Origin: Pseudarcicella hirudinis
GTDB lineage: Bacteria > Bacteroidota > Bacteroidia > Cytophagales > Spirosomataceae
Reading direction: 5' to 3'
NCBI RefSeq assembly: GCF_900115665.1
Contig: NZ_FOXH01000020.1
Coordinates: 41,519 to 105,518 of the forward strand
Length of the DNA stretch: 64,000 nt
The notes below the pieces were generated by a model, which worked only from the letters and a program-made list of their open reading frames with translations, was not told the DNA's origin and did no database searches. The position numbers and the translations under genes were made by a program. Shown here one piece after another: positions 36,154 through 47,000 of this stretch. Position 1 is the first letter of the stretch, and the number at the start of each line of letters is the position of its first letter.

Positions 36154-36806
36154 TCAGTGAAAATAATGTGGGAAGTGTATAATATGACTTGTGACTTTGT
36201 CAAAAATGTCATGAACAAGTTTGTGAGGATAACATAGTGACAAAATATGGGACACTCATTCTTGATAATAAAAACAAGACCTACTAATTCATATCAGTCA
36301 ATTAGCGGGAAATTGTAGAAATATTGTGGCTGACTTTATAGAAAGAAGCTTGGGACTAATTGATCAGTAGATGAGATAAAGATCCGGTACCTATCTGAGA
36401 GACAATAAAATCATACCCTTCTGATAAATTGTTTACCTGGACTAATTTTATTCCCTAAAGAATGAATAATTGAAATTTACCTGGTCGTACTTTAGAGGAA
36501 GAAATGAAAAAAGGGTCGGAATCTCTAATTCACCCATTGTACCAGAGATTGCTGACCTTAAAGGCAAAAGTTATGAGGCAGCCTTTTTTGATTCTACAGA
36601 ATTTTTACATTTCGTTACTTATTAGGCTAAATGCCTGGTAAGTAGTTTATTATATGAATACAAAGATTAAGAGGTTGATCTGACCAGATAACTGCTAACA
36701 GGAATTTGGAAAAAGATAGGCTGATGTGTTTCTATTGAACTTTTATACTAAGAAAATACTCTTTCTGGCTCCCAAACATTGCATATATTTTATAACAAAC
36801 CACAAA
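36154..36806. other. Gene-poor gap with a possible gene remnant
   Basis: About 650 bp without a good gene. One short frame (TTG 36470 to TAG 36625, 51 codons) reads as protein-like, with SNSPIVPEIADLKGKSY in its middle, and might be the end of a decayed gene; upstream of it the frame closes with a stop. No terminator or promoter was recognised. Confidence 0.4.
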
Positions 36807-37763
36807 ATGAATAGACAAACAATTATTACTTTGATTTTTTTGCTGATTTGGAATGTAGGTTTTGCTCAAAAACCTTTAATTGAGTTAGATATTCACAACA
36901 AAAAAATTGGGTATTACATAAATCTTGAACGAAAGTTAGGAAGTAAGAAATTCGACACAGAACAGACCTATGTAAAAGGTAGGCAAACTACACAGCCTGA
37001 GATCTTTAGAAGGAAAGAAGCCGGTTTGCCTGACTTGTTAGTTTATTATACATATTTCAAAAGGGATTCAACCATTTCAGAAATTCTTTATGAATGGGAT
37101 GTTTATAATTTTGACAAAAAAGATCATAATATACAATCAAAAATAGTTTCGGAGAATCTAATCAAAAAATATAACCAGATTATTGATTTTATTAATTCAA
37201 AATATGGAGAGAGCAACGCGGAGGGTAATTTAAATGATTTATCTTTAATCAATAATAGTCAGGGACTTAATCGCAAAGATACCTGGAGTCCAAATGATAG
37301 CCTGAAAATAAGTGCTTATACCACACTTTCAAATTTTTACAAAAAAGACCAGTTTGTTACGATAAATCCAACTTATAAAATCAGAGTTTATATAAACAAT
37401 CTAAAAGAAGAGAAACCATTGGCACTTAGTACTGATCAGGTAAAATCGATGGACAGAACTTTTAATGAATTTGTAAAACTCTTATCAGAGGACAAATTTG
37501 ATGAAATTACAAAATTGCTCTCTGATGAAATCGTTAAAACTGTAACCATAGACATTTTGAAGCAAATCAAAACAGGTATTAATATTGACAAAAAATTTGA
37601 TTTGTATATGAATAGGATGAAAATGTTACCAGATGGGAATACCTATGCAATGCTGCAATACAAGTATTCGGACGATACAAATTTGCCACCTAAAGAATAC
37701 ATTGCCATACTATTTGACGGCAAAAATAAGATATTAAACCTGCAACCAATGAGACAGGAATAA
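36807..37763 (+). CDS. Hypothetical secreted protein
   Basis: I start at ATG 36807 (MNRQTIITLIFLLIW), giving a clean signal peptide cleaved near FAQ; the longer frame from 36726 would bury it. The 318-residue protein has an N-terminal mixed domain, then from about residue 215 a helical/beta module (MDRTFNEFVKLLSEDKFDE ... EYIAILFDGKNKILN) that resembles NTF2-like DUF3887/DUF4878-type domains. That resemblance is weak. No neighbours suggest a pathway. Confidence 0.6.
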   Translation: MNRQTIITLIFLLIWNVGFAQKPLIELDIHNKKIGYYINLERKLGSKKFDTEQTYVKGRQTTQPEIFRRKEAGLPDLLVYYTYFKRDSTISEILYEWDVYNFDKKDHNIQSKIVSENLIKKYNQIIDFINSKYGESNAEGNLNDLSLINNSQGLNRKDTWSPNDSLKISAYTTLSNFYKKDQFVTINPTYKIRVYINNLKEEKPLALSTDQVKSMDRTFNEFVKLLSEDKFDEITKLLSDEIVKTVTIDILKQIKTGINIDKKFDLYMNRMKMLPDGNTYAMLQYKYSDDTNLPPKEYIAILFDGKNKILNLQPMRQE

Positions 37764-37860
37764 GAGAATTCTGCAACTCTCATTTTGCCTCACTAGGATC
37801 GGCGAAAAAGTCAATATTTTGTTTTCAATGAGGCTTTTATCTTATATTTATAATAACATT

Positions 37861-37885
37861 CCCTGTGATGATATGCATCGCAGGG
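37861..37885. promoter_or_regulatory. Inverted repeat in intergenic DNA
   Basis: CCCTGTGATG (37861-37870), 5-nt loop, CATCGCAGGG (37876-37885) with one G-U pair. There is no T run, so it may be an operator-like dyad or a transcript-end stabiliser between the hypothetical secreted protein and the DUF2165 gene. Confidence 0.45.
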
Positions 37886-37940
37886 GAAAACCTTTATATA
37901 CCAGTAAACTCTATTGACCAAACCGTTTAATTAAAAGAAA

Positions 37941-38453
37941 ATGTACTCCACAGCTTTGCTACTTCGTATAGCCAAAATGGTTTCAGTTTTTGCGATTGGT
38001 ATAATGGCTTTATTGATAGTAATTGGCAATACGACTGATTATTATACCAATTATTATTTTGTAGAGCATGTTATGAAAATGGACACCATATTTCCTGATA
38101 GTAAGATTCATTATCGACATATAGATAACCCTGTTCTTTTCCATATTGGGTATATATTCATTATTACCATGGAAACGGCGATGACATTTTGCTGCTTAAA
38201 AGGAAGCTGGCTGCTTTTTAAAAACCTGAAAAGTACTCCCGGCACTTTTCATGCTTCCAAGAACTGGGCAGTTGCCGGACTTATAACTGGTATAATTATT
38301 TGGTTTTTAGGCTTTGAAGTAATAGGCGGAGAATGGTTCGCAATGTGGCAGAGCTCTACCTGGAATGGTTTAGGCAGTGCAGAAAGAATTATAAGTTTTC
38401 TGGGTTTGACCATGATTTTATTACATTTTAAAGACGAATCTGTTTCAGAATGA
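37941..38453 (+). CDS. DUF2165-family small membrane protein
   Basis: A 170-residue inner-membrane protein with four hydrophobic segments (about residues 11-31, 68-90, 108-128 and 145-163) and the DUF2165 signatures NTTDYYTNYYFVEHV and FEVIGGEWFAMWQS. Function of the family is unknown. It stands alone. Confidence 0.82.
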   Translation: MYSTALLLRIAKMVSVFAIGIMALLIVIGNTTDYYTNYYFVEHVMKMDTIFPDSKIHYRHIDNPVLFHIGYIFIITMETAMTFCCLKGSWLLFKNLKSTPGTFHASKNWAVAGLITGIIIWFLGFEVIGGEWFAMWQSSTWNGLGSAERIISFLGLTMILLHFKDESVSE

Positions 38454-38703
38454 CATAAACATCTGAGATTTAATGACTCAGGATGTCATAATCATTAACA
38501 GAACAAAGATTAACCACAACCTTTAATATAAAATATAAGAATTCTGATCTGCAGTATTTCATTTCTGAATTTGTTTCAACCCATGTCATTTGCACCGTGG
38601 AGTCCTGAAAGACAGGTTACATCTCTGAGATTATTTTTTTAATTTGGATTTTATGAAGCCTGAATAAAATCAGGCATAAAAGTTCAAAAACAATCCTGTC
38701 AAT

Positions 38704-39873
38704 ATGAAAAAACTTTTCCTGCTGGGGTGGATTCTGGTGAATGCCATTCTTGTTAATGCTCAGAGTAATTATCCTTTCAACGGATTGGATATGAACATGG
38801 GAAATCTTTCCCGTTTATCAAATGCCCAAAGTCGGTCTATTAGTCCTGAAAACTTTACCGGAGAAAAGGGAAAAGGTGCGATGGCTGATCCTTTAAAACA
38901 AAAAGGACAGAGAAATGTTGCCAATGCTGCCAATGAAGCCAGAGACCTGGGACAAGGCTGGAAGGTAAATCCATTTATTATTGTTGATAAGGGTGAAACC
39001 GTCACTATTGCTGAAATGGAAGGCCCCGGAGCGATTCAGCAGATCTGGATGACACCAACAGGAAACTGGCGTTTTTCAATTCTGAGAATTTATTGGGATG
39101 ATGAAAAAGAACCTTCTGTGGAAGCACCTGTAGGAGATTTCTTTTGCATGGGCTGGGGAGAATATGCTCCGCTCAGCTCTCTTGCAGTTTGTGTAAATCC
39201 GGGTAGTGCTTTTAATTGTTACTGGAAAATGCCTTTCCGTAAAAAATGTAAAATCACACTCGAAAACCTTAACAGGGACGAAGCGATGAGATTGTATTAC
39301 CAGGTAAATTATACTTTAACTCCGGTTGGAGAGGATGAAGGATATTTTCATGCTCAGTTCAGACGGTCGAATCCCAGTAAAGGATCGATGCATACCATAC
39401 TCGATGGGGTACAGGGAAAGGGACAGTATGTCGGAACGTATATAGCTTGGGGTGTAAATAATAATGGCTGGTGGGGAGAAGGAGAAATAAAGTTTTTTAT
39501 GGATGGTGATCAGCAATATCCTACGATTGCCGGAACGGGAACGGAAGATTATTTCTGTGGTTCATATAATTTCGACAGAGGCGGACAGTATGTTCCTTTT
39601 TCAACACCCTATGCAGGATTGCACCAGGTAATCAGACCTGACGGCACATATAAATCCCAGCAGGCTTTTGGGATGTACAGATGGCATATTATGGATCCGA
39701 TCAGGTTTGATAAGGATTTGAAGGTAAATATTCAGGATTTAGGGTGGCGACATGGTGGCAGATATCTTCCCCAGCAATCTGATATTGCTTCTGTCGCATT
39801 TTGGTATCAGAGAGAACCTCATGCACATTTTCCTAAATTGCCTTCAAAAGATGAATTGGAAGTAATCAAATAA
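38704..39873 (+). CDS. GH172 (DUF2961) glycoside hydrolase
   Basis: A 389-residue secreted enzyme with a signal peptide cleaved near residue 20 (VNAQ). DUF2961 features: MEGPGAIQQIWMTP (about residues 104-117), PVGDFFCMGWGEY and GTGTEDYFCGSYNF (about residues 279-292), the last containing conserved acidic residues. GH172 members act on difructose dianhydrides or furanosyl (arabinan) linkages. Because it stands alone with a strong terminator after it, the substrate cannot be read from context. Confidence 0.85.
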   Translation: MKKLFLLGWILVNAILVNAQSNYPFNGLDMNMGNLSRLSNAQSRSISPENFTGEKGKGAMADPLKQKGQRNVANAANEARDLGQGWKVNPFIIVDKGETVTIAEMEGPGAIQQIWMTPTGNWRFSILRIYWDDEKEPSVEAPVGDFFCMGWGEYAPLSSLAVCVNPGSAFNCYWKMPFRKKCKITLENLNRDEAMRLYYQVNYTLTPVGEDEGYFHAQFRRSNPSKGSMHTILDGVQGKGQYVGTYIAWGVNNNGWWGEGEIKFFMDGDQQYPTIAGTGTEDYFCGSYNFDRGGQYVPFSTPYAGLHQVIRPDGTYKSQQAFGMYRWHIMDPIRFDKDLKVNIQDLGWRHGGRYLPQQSDIASVAFWYQREPHAHFPKLPSKDELEVIK

Positions 39874-39913
39874 AAAAGAGCAGGCCGTGATTTTTTGCGG
39901 CCTGCTCTTTTTT
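39872..39913. terminator. Strong bidirectional terminator
   Basis: A perfect 16-bp stem, AAAAAAGAGCAGGCCG (39872-39887) and CGGCCTGCTCTTTTTT (39898-39913), with A and T runs on either side. It lies between the convergent GH172 and DyP genes. Confidence 0.95.
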
Positions 39914-39965
39914 AAGCAATTTCCGGATATATCTGTTTGAATCATAACCTCCGGTAAGTTATTAT

Positions 39966-41390
39966 TCAGCCTTCTGCAATCGCTTTTAATGTAGGGATAG
40001 ATGGCAGCAAACAATAGGCTGTTCCCCTGGCAACGATAAATTGAGGAAGTTTGGGTAATACCAGTGGCTTTGCAGCTCCGGGAATTGGAATGGTAAACGT
40101 AGTATCCATATCCGGTGTGGCACGGTTTGCCAGAAGAGCATCCTGTGTGTCAAAATTCGGACTGAAAAGCGGGCTGAAGTTATTGGTATTTATCCATGAA
40201 TAAATCAATTCAAACTGAGAGGCCAACGCTCCGCAAAGAAACAAACCGATTAGTCCACGTTCTCCTTTATCATTGTCTGAAACAGGTGGTGCTCCATAAG
40301 GAACACCTCTTCTGATAAGACGCGGTACAGGAGATTCAGCTGGAAACAGTGCTTCATCCCTCGGATTGCCAACACGGGTATGTGCTGAAAACGGACATTT
40401 TAATCCTTTCGTGTCTTCTGTATAACTAAAATTAGTGGCATCGGCAGTAGCAGGGTCGGGAGCATCCGGTGAAAGTATCAGCGGAGAACCATTGCGCCAG
40501 CGCCCGTTTAGTTTAGCCGCCAGCCATTCTTTGGCATATTCAGTGGATTTACCTAAAGTCTGAGCCACGACAGGAGCATTGTCAGACAAATATTTGTCAA
40601 AAGCATTTACATCCTGATACAATACCCTGAAGGCATTATAACAGCCATCTTTTGCAAAAGCGGAGGCATTTGGCGTTGCAGGATTAGAAGGTCCTGGCTG
40701 AAAAGCAGAGTTTGGATAGCCGATCAGGAAATTGTTTAAGTCTGCCGGATCGGTATTTACCGGGGGAGCGGGCCATGTTTCCGGCCAGTTAAGATCCGGT
40801 TCGCTTATGCCATCACGGTATCCGAAATGGATAGTATCCACAGGTAACTGATATTGTTCAAGTCTTCCTTTCCCGCCATCTAAAGGTAGTAGTTCTACTA
40901 CTCCTGCAGCTGTTGCAGCTTTAGCAATAAAATCAGTAAGTTCATTTAACGAGTTTTGATGCATAGCATAACTATGCACTATGGCATCTACACGTTTGGC
41001 AGGATCAGGGTTACCATTAGTGAGCAGGCCACCGAATAGCCATTTTTCGGGATCCCCTTCTCCATAATCCTGTAAAGACCCTTGTGAACCCTGGGATGCA
41101 GGCCCTGTAGTAAATGTATTAGGGAAAGCATTCAGCTCAGTTTTAGTTAATGAAGAAGCTATCGATATTCCTGTGAAGGTAAGTCCGATATTCAGCATTT
41201 TATCCGGTTTATTTGTTCCCCAGTTTTCTGCTGACCTTAAGTATGGCAACAAGGCTTTAATAAATTGTGAGGCTGCTGCTTTTGAAGAAAACCGGAATAA
41301 TAAATGACTCGAATAGGGATGGGTATAACCACGCATAATCAAGCCCTGCACAGTTGATTTATCAGGAGGTAGGGGTGTTGACATAACCAT
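39966..41390 (-). CDS. DyP-type heme peroxidase
   Basis: A 474-residue dye-decolorizing peroxidase. Family motifs are intact: GYRDG (190-194, catalytic Asp193 in GxxDG), CPFSAHTRVGNPRD with the proximal heme ligand His337 and distal Arg344. No signal peptide, so cytoplasmic, unless packed in an encapsulin; the C-terminus (PTLKAIAEG) does not show a clear cargo tag and no encapsulin gene is in the window. It is longer than class A/B enzymes, so a class P/I-like member is possible. It lies 110 bp downstream of its small partner gene, with a strong intercistronic hairpin between. Confidence 0.9.
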   Translation of the reverse strand: MVMSTPLPPDKSTVQGLIMRGYTHPYSSHLLFRFSSKAAASQFIKALLPYLRSAENWGTNKPDKMLNIGLTFTGISIASSLTKTELNAFPNTFTTGPASQGSQGSLQDYGEGDPEKWLFGGLLTNGNPDPAKRVDAIVHSYAMHQNSLNELTDFIAKAATAAGVVELLPLDGGKGRLEQYQLPVDTIHFGYRDGISEPDLNWPETWPAPPVNTDPADLNNFLIGYPNSAFQPGPSNPATPNASAFAKDGCYNAFRVLYQDVNAFDKYLSDNAPVVAQTLGKSTEYAKEWLAAKLNGRWRNGSPLILSPDAPDPATADATNFSYTEDTKGLKCPFSAHTRVGNPRDEALFPAESPVPRLIRRGVPYGAPPVSDNDKGERGLIGLFLCGALASQFELIYSWINTNNFSPLFSPNFDTQDALLANRATPDMDTTFTIPIPGAAKPLVLPKLPQFIVARGTAYCLLPSIPTLKAIAEG

Positions 41391-41458
41391 GTTTTGGTTT
41401 GAGACAAATACGGAGAAATAATCGTTTTTCTTAAAGCAGGATAGACGGAAAGCTGAAA

Positions 41459-41489
41459 CTCACCTTTTCTCGGGAAGAGAAAAGGTGAG
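41459..41489. promoter_or_regulatory. Intercistronic hairpin between partner gene and DyP gene
   Basis: CTCACCTTTTCTC (41459-41471) and GAGAAAAGGTGAG (41477-41489) form a perfect 13-bp stem with a 5-nt loop. In the minus-strand reading there is no T run after it, so it is more likely a processing or stability element than a terminator. Confidence 0.65.
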
Positions 41490-41500
41490 AAAAGTCAGAT

Positions 41501-41932
41501 TTATTTTGGAGGAAATGCAGCTTTGATCTGTAAAACTGATTGTGTATAACCTTTATATAGATCTTTGGATCTTTTGTTCAGGTTATTTTCATTGATAAAG
41601 TTCTCAAATCCGGTAAGGTCAGTAACCGGAGGACTAGGAGGATTTAAGGCTATCGCAGCAATTCCTGCAAAAGCTTTTCTTGTACCTTCGTTCTGCCAGA
41701 AAAACTTCAGATAAGGGTTCATTTCACCATCAAATGTGGTAATCAGCAAAATACCAAGGATTCCTTCTCCAGATGGGTTCGGTACTAAAGCTACACGGGC
41801 GTAATGAAGAATGTTCGAAGCGTCTAGCCCTGCTTTTACACTGTCAACAAAAGATTCATAAGCCGCCTGGGCTGCTGCCTGAGTCAAAGGGTCCTGTTTA
41901 ATAGGGACGTAAAGGGTAAGTGGATTAGCCAT
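41501..41932 (-). CDS. Small ferredoxin-like-fold protein linked to DyP
   Basis: A 143-residue protein without a signal. The segment LHYARVALVPNPSGEGILG ... LLITTFDGEMNPYLKFFW resembles a ferredoxin-like alpha/beta module that occurs beside DyP peroxidases and in some catalase-like proteins; I cannot assign a function. It is the first gene of a two-gene minus-strand operon. Co-transcription suggests a partner role, such as oligomer assembly or substrate delivery; this is inference. Confidence 0.6.
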   Translation of the reverse strand: MANPLTLYVPIKQDPLTQAAAQAAYESFVDSVKAGLDASNILHYARVALVPNPSGEGILGILLITTFDGEMNPYLKFFWQNEGTRKAFAGIAAIALNPPSPPVTDLTGFENFINENNLNKRSKDLYKGYTQSVLQIKAAFPPK

Positions 41933-42787
41933 TTTTTGTTCAGTTAAATAGATGATTTAGTAAATTGTTAAAATGCAGCAAGACATTCCCTATTTCATTT
42001 GGATAAAATCGGGAGGTTTCTACGTTACGGAATGAATACCTACCAGGCAGGGGAAAAGGTTATATCTGTATTAAGAAGGAGTAGAATTTTAAAGCAAGTT
42101 CATTATCAGCTTCGGCTACTTTTATTTTTCATTAAAGTTATGACTATTCGATAAGCTAAAATAAGTAAAAATACCTGTTTGGTGAATGAATGCGGAAAAT
42201 AAGTTGTGAAAATTTGAAGCATAGGATGCAATAAGCATGATTTATACAAAATTTCATGCTTGGCTTGTTTCTCAAATCAGCCAGATTTTAAATTGGCTTA
42301 AACGCGTGAGTGGTCAGATGGGGACAGAAACCTGGGGTGAAAACAGTTAAACAAAATACCCGCCCTCGTTTGCGATTACACAAATGAGTGTCAGCTTCCC
42401 GAAAATGAGACAACGAATTCTAATGAAATCCACTCATTTTGTTACGGGTGCAGCCGGTGACTCTTGAGATTACTGCACAAATGTTTGCGCAGTAATCTGT
42501 AATTTTTTAATGGTACTCATTATGGAGTAATTTCTTATCATATATCAGGAAAAATGGCATTTTATTGTGAAAAACTCAATAAATGTGAATAAAAATTAGG
42601 GTATTTTACTTTTTTAACAGAAATTCACTTTTGATAATAATAGCTCTTAACACACTCCACGATAATTGATTGGTAGACTATCAATAGTCATAAACCTTCA
42701 AAAAATACCCATCCCCCGCTGGTTTCAATCAAAATTAAATCATTCAGATGCTTTGAATAACTAAAACCTGTCTTTTAAATAAGATTT
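41933..42787. other. Long intergenic region upstream of the surface-protein operon
   Basis: 855 bp with no credible gene between divergent transcription units. It holds a long imperfect inverted repeat (ACAAATGAGTG at 42380-42390 with CACTCATTTTGT at 42431-42442) and a strong hairpin at 42467-42498 followed by T-rich DNA. No consensus promoter was found; the operon promoter probably lies after 42510. Confidence 0.55.
42467..42508 (+). terminator. Hairpin with T run (terminator or attenuator)
   Basis: AGATTACTGC (42467-42476) and GCAGTAATCT (42489-42498) form a perfect 10-bp stem; four further pairs (CAAA/TTTG) form inside it after one mismatch. Six Ts follow at 42503-42508. There is no plus-strand gene just upstream, so this could be an attenuator in the leader of the surface-protein operon. 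Confidence 0.6.
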
Positions 42788-44017
42788 ATGATAAAATTTC
42801 TACCCCGATTACTTTATAAAACGCTATGCATTTTAGCCGGACTGATTGTTCTTATCTGGTCCTGTCATCCTGAAAATCCTGTAATTTCAGAGAAGTCCAT
42901 TCTATCATTTAGTCTGGATAATGTTGCCACCAATCGCGTGGTAATCAAAAAGGAAACAAAGACCATCGAAATTATAGTACCTTATGGTACAATTCTAAAA
43001 GATGTAAAACCGAGGATAGAGACCAGTGCCAATGTTACGATAGTTCCACAATCGGGTGAGGCACAGGATTTTAGCAAGACGGTTTATTATACCCTGATAG
43101 GACAAAAAGGCGATAAGGAAATATATACAGTAAAGGTCTTCAGCCAGGAACAGCCTTTACCTGTTATTTCATCCTTTAGTAAAGACAGTATCGAGGCTGG
43201 TACAGGCTTTAGTATTAAGGGCTTAAATTTTGGTATGTTTCCTCTGGCAATAACGTTGAGTTTACAAGATATATCAGGTAAAAGTACGGCGATAGATACA
43301 AAAGAATTTAAACTCATAGATTCAAGCAAAATTGAACTAAATGTTCCATATCAAACAGCGGTTGGCATCTATCAGATAAAATTAGGAGTACGGGGGAAGA
43401 GTGTACTTTCAACCCAAAGAGTTTATATACAATATCCGAGTCCGCAACTTACAACTCTTTCAAGGTGCAACTTAATTCAGACAGACACTTTGGTAGCACA
43501 AGGCTTATTTATTATGCCTGACAGGTATGATTATGCACTTTTATTAAAAAAGCAAACCATTGAACAACAAGTTTTGCCTCTCAAAAAAGCAGAGAATAAA
43601 TTGACATTCATTATAAACAAAAATATACCACCGGGAACATACCAGGTCTTTTTACGAAACATAACAGATAGGAAAAACTCAAGAGAAACGGGATTTTCGA
43701 TCGGGCTTTATGATGCGAACAAACCCTACTTGGCAAGCTTTAAAAACAATACGGGTATTTATGCTCCCGGGCAATCACTGACATTTAAGACGAAAAACTT
43801 TGAGATAGTATCAGCTCGATACTATCAGGTAACGCTTTCAGGAACAAACACCTCGTTTTCAATCAACGGCATTTATGATGCTGGTAAACAAGAGCTGAAT
43901 TTGGTTTTACCGAACACAATTCCTATAGGAAATTACAGTATTTCATTAGTCCTGAACAACGCCTCAAATCAATCTGTATATCAACTCGAAACGGATTTGG
44001 TACTGAGAATACAATAG
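42788..44017 (+). CDS. IPT/TIG-like lipoprotein
   Basis: A 409-residue lipoprotein with candidate acylated Cys26 (LIWSC). Residues about 35-115 form a DUF5018-like beta domain (SFSLDNVATNRVVI ... KEIYTVKV), then an IPT/TIG-like immunoglobulin-fold domain (about 120-215: PVISSFSKDSIEAGTGFSIKG), and at least one or two more beta-sandwich segments (about 220-305 and 310-409). It lies 40 bp upstream of the SprB-repeat gene and is the first gene of the surface-protein run; it may anchor or chaperone the big secreted proteins. Confidence 0.72.
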   Translation: MIKFLPRLLYKTLCILAGLIVLIWSCHPENPVISEKSILSFSLDNVATNRVVIKKETKTIEIIVPYGTILKDVKPRIETSANVTIVPQSGEAQDFSKTVYYTLIGQKGDKEIYTVKVFSQEQPLPVISSFSKDSIEAGTGFSIKGLNFGMFPLAITLSLQDISGKSTAIDTKEFKLIDSSKIELNVPYQTAVGIYQIKLGVRGKSVLSTQRVYIQYPSPQLTTLSRCNLIQTDTLVAQGLFIMPDRYDYALLLKKQTIEQQVLPLKKAENKLTFIINKNIPPGTYQVFLRNITDRKNSRETGFSIGLYDANKPYLASFKNNTGIYAPGQSLTFKTKNFEIVSARYYQVTLSGTNTSFSINGIYDAGKQELNLVLPNTIPIGNYSISLVLNNASNQSVYQLETDLVLRIQ

Positions 44018-44057
44018 CATTTATACAAAAGAAAAAACACCTGATCCAGACAAAGAA

Positions 44058-47000
44058 ATGAAAGATCTATTAGTTCACAACCTGCAAAAAATCAAATTCC
44101 TTCTGCTTCTAATAAGCTTTGGCTTATTGACAAACCAAGCCTTAAGCCAAAATCTATATTTAGATGAGATGAAGTTTACTGACCGTATTCTGAGCTTGAG
44201 AAATATGTCTTGTGCAGGCAACGATAATACAAAATTTCATTTTTATTTGAATGGCTCCCTATTTACAGATTATACGGTACGCTTTTTCTATGCACCTACT
44301 CCACCTGAAGTAGGTGGGGTTTATCACATCAATGTGGAATTTGGTATACTAAAACCCGGAGATGTTATGCAGGTAAAAGACGATTGCGGGCATCAATCGA
44401 ATATAGTGACGGTAAAGGACGATTATGTATATGTTGAAGTGCCAAACGGTGCAAGTTATCACGGCAATGGTATCGGCCCCAATGATTCATCCTCGCCCTA
44501 TGCCCGGTCTGTCAACCCCGTGCAATCGGGTAAATGTGAACTGGTAAAAGTTAATTCACATGCCCTTTTTCAATATGCTATAAGCTTTAATACAGGAGCA
44601 TATCAGACAGGGGCATTTAAAATCAATGGATTACCCCTGAAAAGTTCTGATGTTTCAGCTCATTATTACGGAAGTACAAACGGAAGCTACAGCATCAATG
44701 CAGATGGTTCTATAAATGTTGATAATGATACGTATCTGGGCAGTAATACCTATTATTCAGGTCAGTCACCCCTTACTATTGAATATACCCATAATGGTCA
44801 GGATAATAACGGAGACTTTAGTATCGGCATTGGGGGTATGCAAATACGTTTTATCAAAAATGGAAGCTTTTCAGTATGGAAGCGAAACTATCTGGGGGAA
44901 GTAGATAAACAGGATTTTGCAGGAGCTTATAGCAATGCCAGTTACAAAATTACCTATGATGGAGAATATTACCGGCTTTCTCTCAACGGTACAGTTATCA
45001 GTGAACTCCGTAGATTCGTTGTATATAGTGCCACCGGAGGCAATATCAGTCCAGGCGGATCACAAAACTACGGAACTCAGGCAATCTATACCCCTAACGG
45101 CTCAGGCATTCAAACCATATCAGCATTAATAGATGGAGCGGTTTATGCAGCCCAGCGATTCAATGTAGCGGAAGACATCACCATAAATCCTACAATTATC
45201 AATTCTGCCTGCAGTGGTGGTAATACCGGAAGAATAATAGTAAATACCAACGGAGGACAATCTCCCATGCAGTATGCCCTCAACAATGGAGCATCTACAA
45301 ACATTAATACCTTTAACAATTTAACTGCCGGAAATTATACAATAAGAGTCCAGGATGCCTCAGGGTGTAGTGCTACAAGAGATGTGTCGGTAAGCGAAAA
45401 CGCCGCTTTAAGCTTTAGCGTTTCTTCTCAAAGTAATAATCAATGCTCAAATACCAATAATGGCTCGGTAAGCTTTCAGGCAGGTGGTGGCACAGCGCCA
45501 TTTAGCTACTCAGTAGATGGTGCAGATTACCAAACAGATAATACCTTTAACAACCTGTCAGCAGGGAATTATACTTTTTGGTTAAAAGATGCTAATAACT
45601 GTTTAAAGAGCCTGACGGTAACAATCGGCAATGACAGTTATTTGCAGGCAAGTACCGGATTAACACAGAATGTGAGCTGTTTTGGAGGTAATAACGGACA
45701 AATCAATGTTTCAACCACTGGCTCTATTCCTTCAGGAGTTATCCAATATTCAAAAGACGGTGTAAATTATCAAAGTTCATCTATCTTCACTAACCTGACG
45801 GCAGGTACATATGCAATTAGTATTAAAGACAATATTTGCCAAACCTCGTTTACTACCAGTATCAGCCAGCCATCAGCATTGGACTTAAGTACGATCATCA
45901 ACAGTCAGGTACTATGCTATAATGGAAATACAGGACAAATTTCTGCATCAGGTACTGGTGGAGCCGGAGGGTACCAATATTCTATAGATGGGAATAATTA
46001 CCAAACAAATGGAGTTTTTTCAGGTTTAAAACAAGGTAATTATAAAATATGGGTAAAAGATGTCAATGGATGTATTAAGGAATCAGGAATATTAAGCATC
46101 ACACAGCCGACAGAGTTGAAGCTGACATTGAGCAATAAGACAGATGTTAAATGTTACGGAGGTAATAATGGTACAGTAATGGTTGCGGGTTCTGGAGGTA
46201 TTCAAGCCTACACCTATGCCGTAGATGGTGGAACAGAGCAGACAAGCGGAAGCTTCAATGATCTCAAAGCCGGAAATCATACATTCAGTATTAAAGATCA
46301 GAATGGTTGTACAAAAAGTCTAACGATAGAAGTTATCCAACCTAAGGCGGCTTTGTCACTGCAGATCAGTGCACAACAAAATCTGGTTTGTAACCAGGAT
46401 AATACTGGGAAAGTAACATTACATGCTTCAGGAGGTACATTTCCCTATGAATATTCAAAAGACAACAGCAATTTTCAAAATTTAGATGTATTTCAAAGCC
46501 TTCGGGCAGAGGACTACACATTCATAGCCAAAGATGCTAATGGATGTAATACCAGTGTAAGCACAACTATTACACAACCTACTCCTTTGGTTGTAAGTTT
46601 AATAAATAAAACAGATGTTAACTGTGAATATCAGCAAAAAGGACAGTTTACGGTAATAGCCAGCGGAAGTAATGGCAACTATAGTTACAGTCTGAATGGA
46701 ATGGACTTTAAAAACAATCCGGTCGCTCCACAAAACAATATAAGTGGTGCTTTTACCAACCTTTTATCAGGGAATTATACCATCACAGCCACAGATGGCT
46801 CAGGCTGTAGTACGGATTTTCCGGTAACGGTAAGCCCGAAGTTTAGCCAGATAAGATTTGATGTAAGTAAAAGCCTGCCGGGTAGCTGTAGTTCTACAGA
46901 TGGGACAATCAATATAAACAATGTGAGGGGAGGTTCAGGAAATTATTCATATGGGATTAGCAGCCAGACAAGCTTTAGTACCAATCCAGACTTTAGCAAT

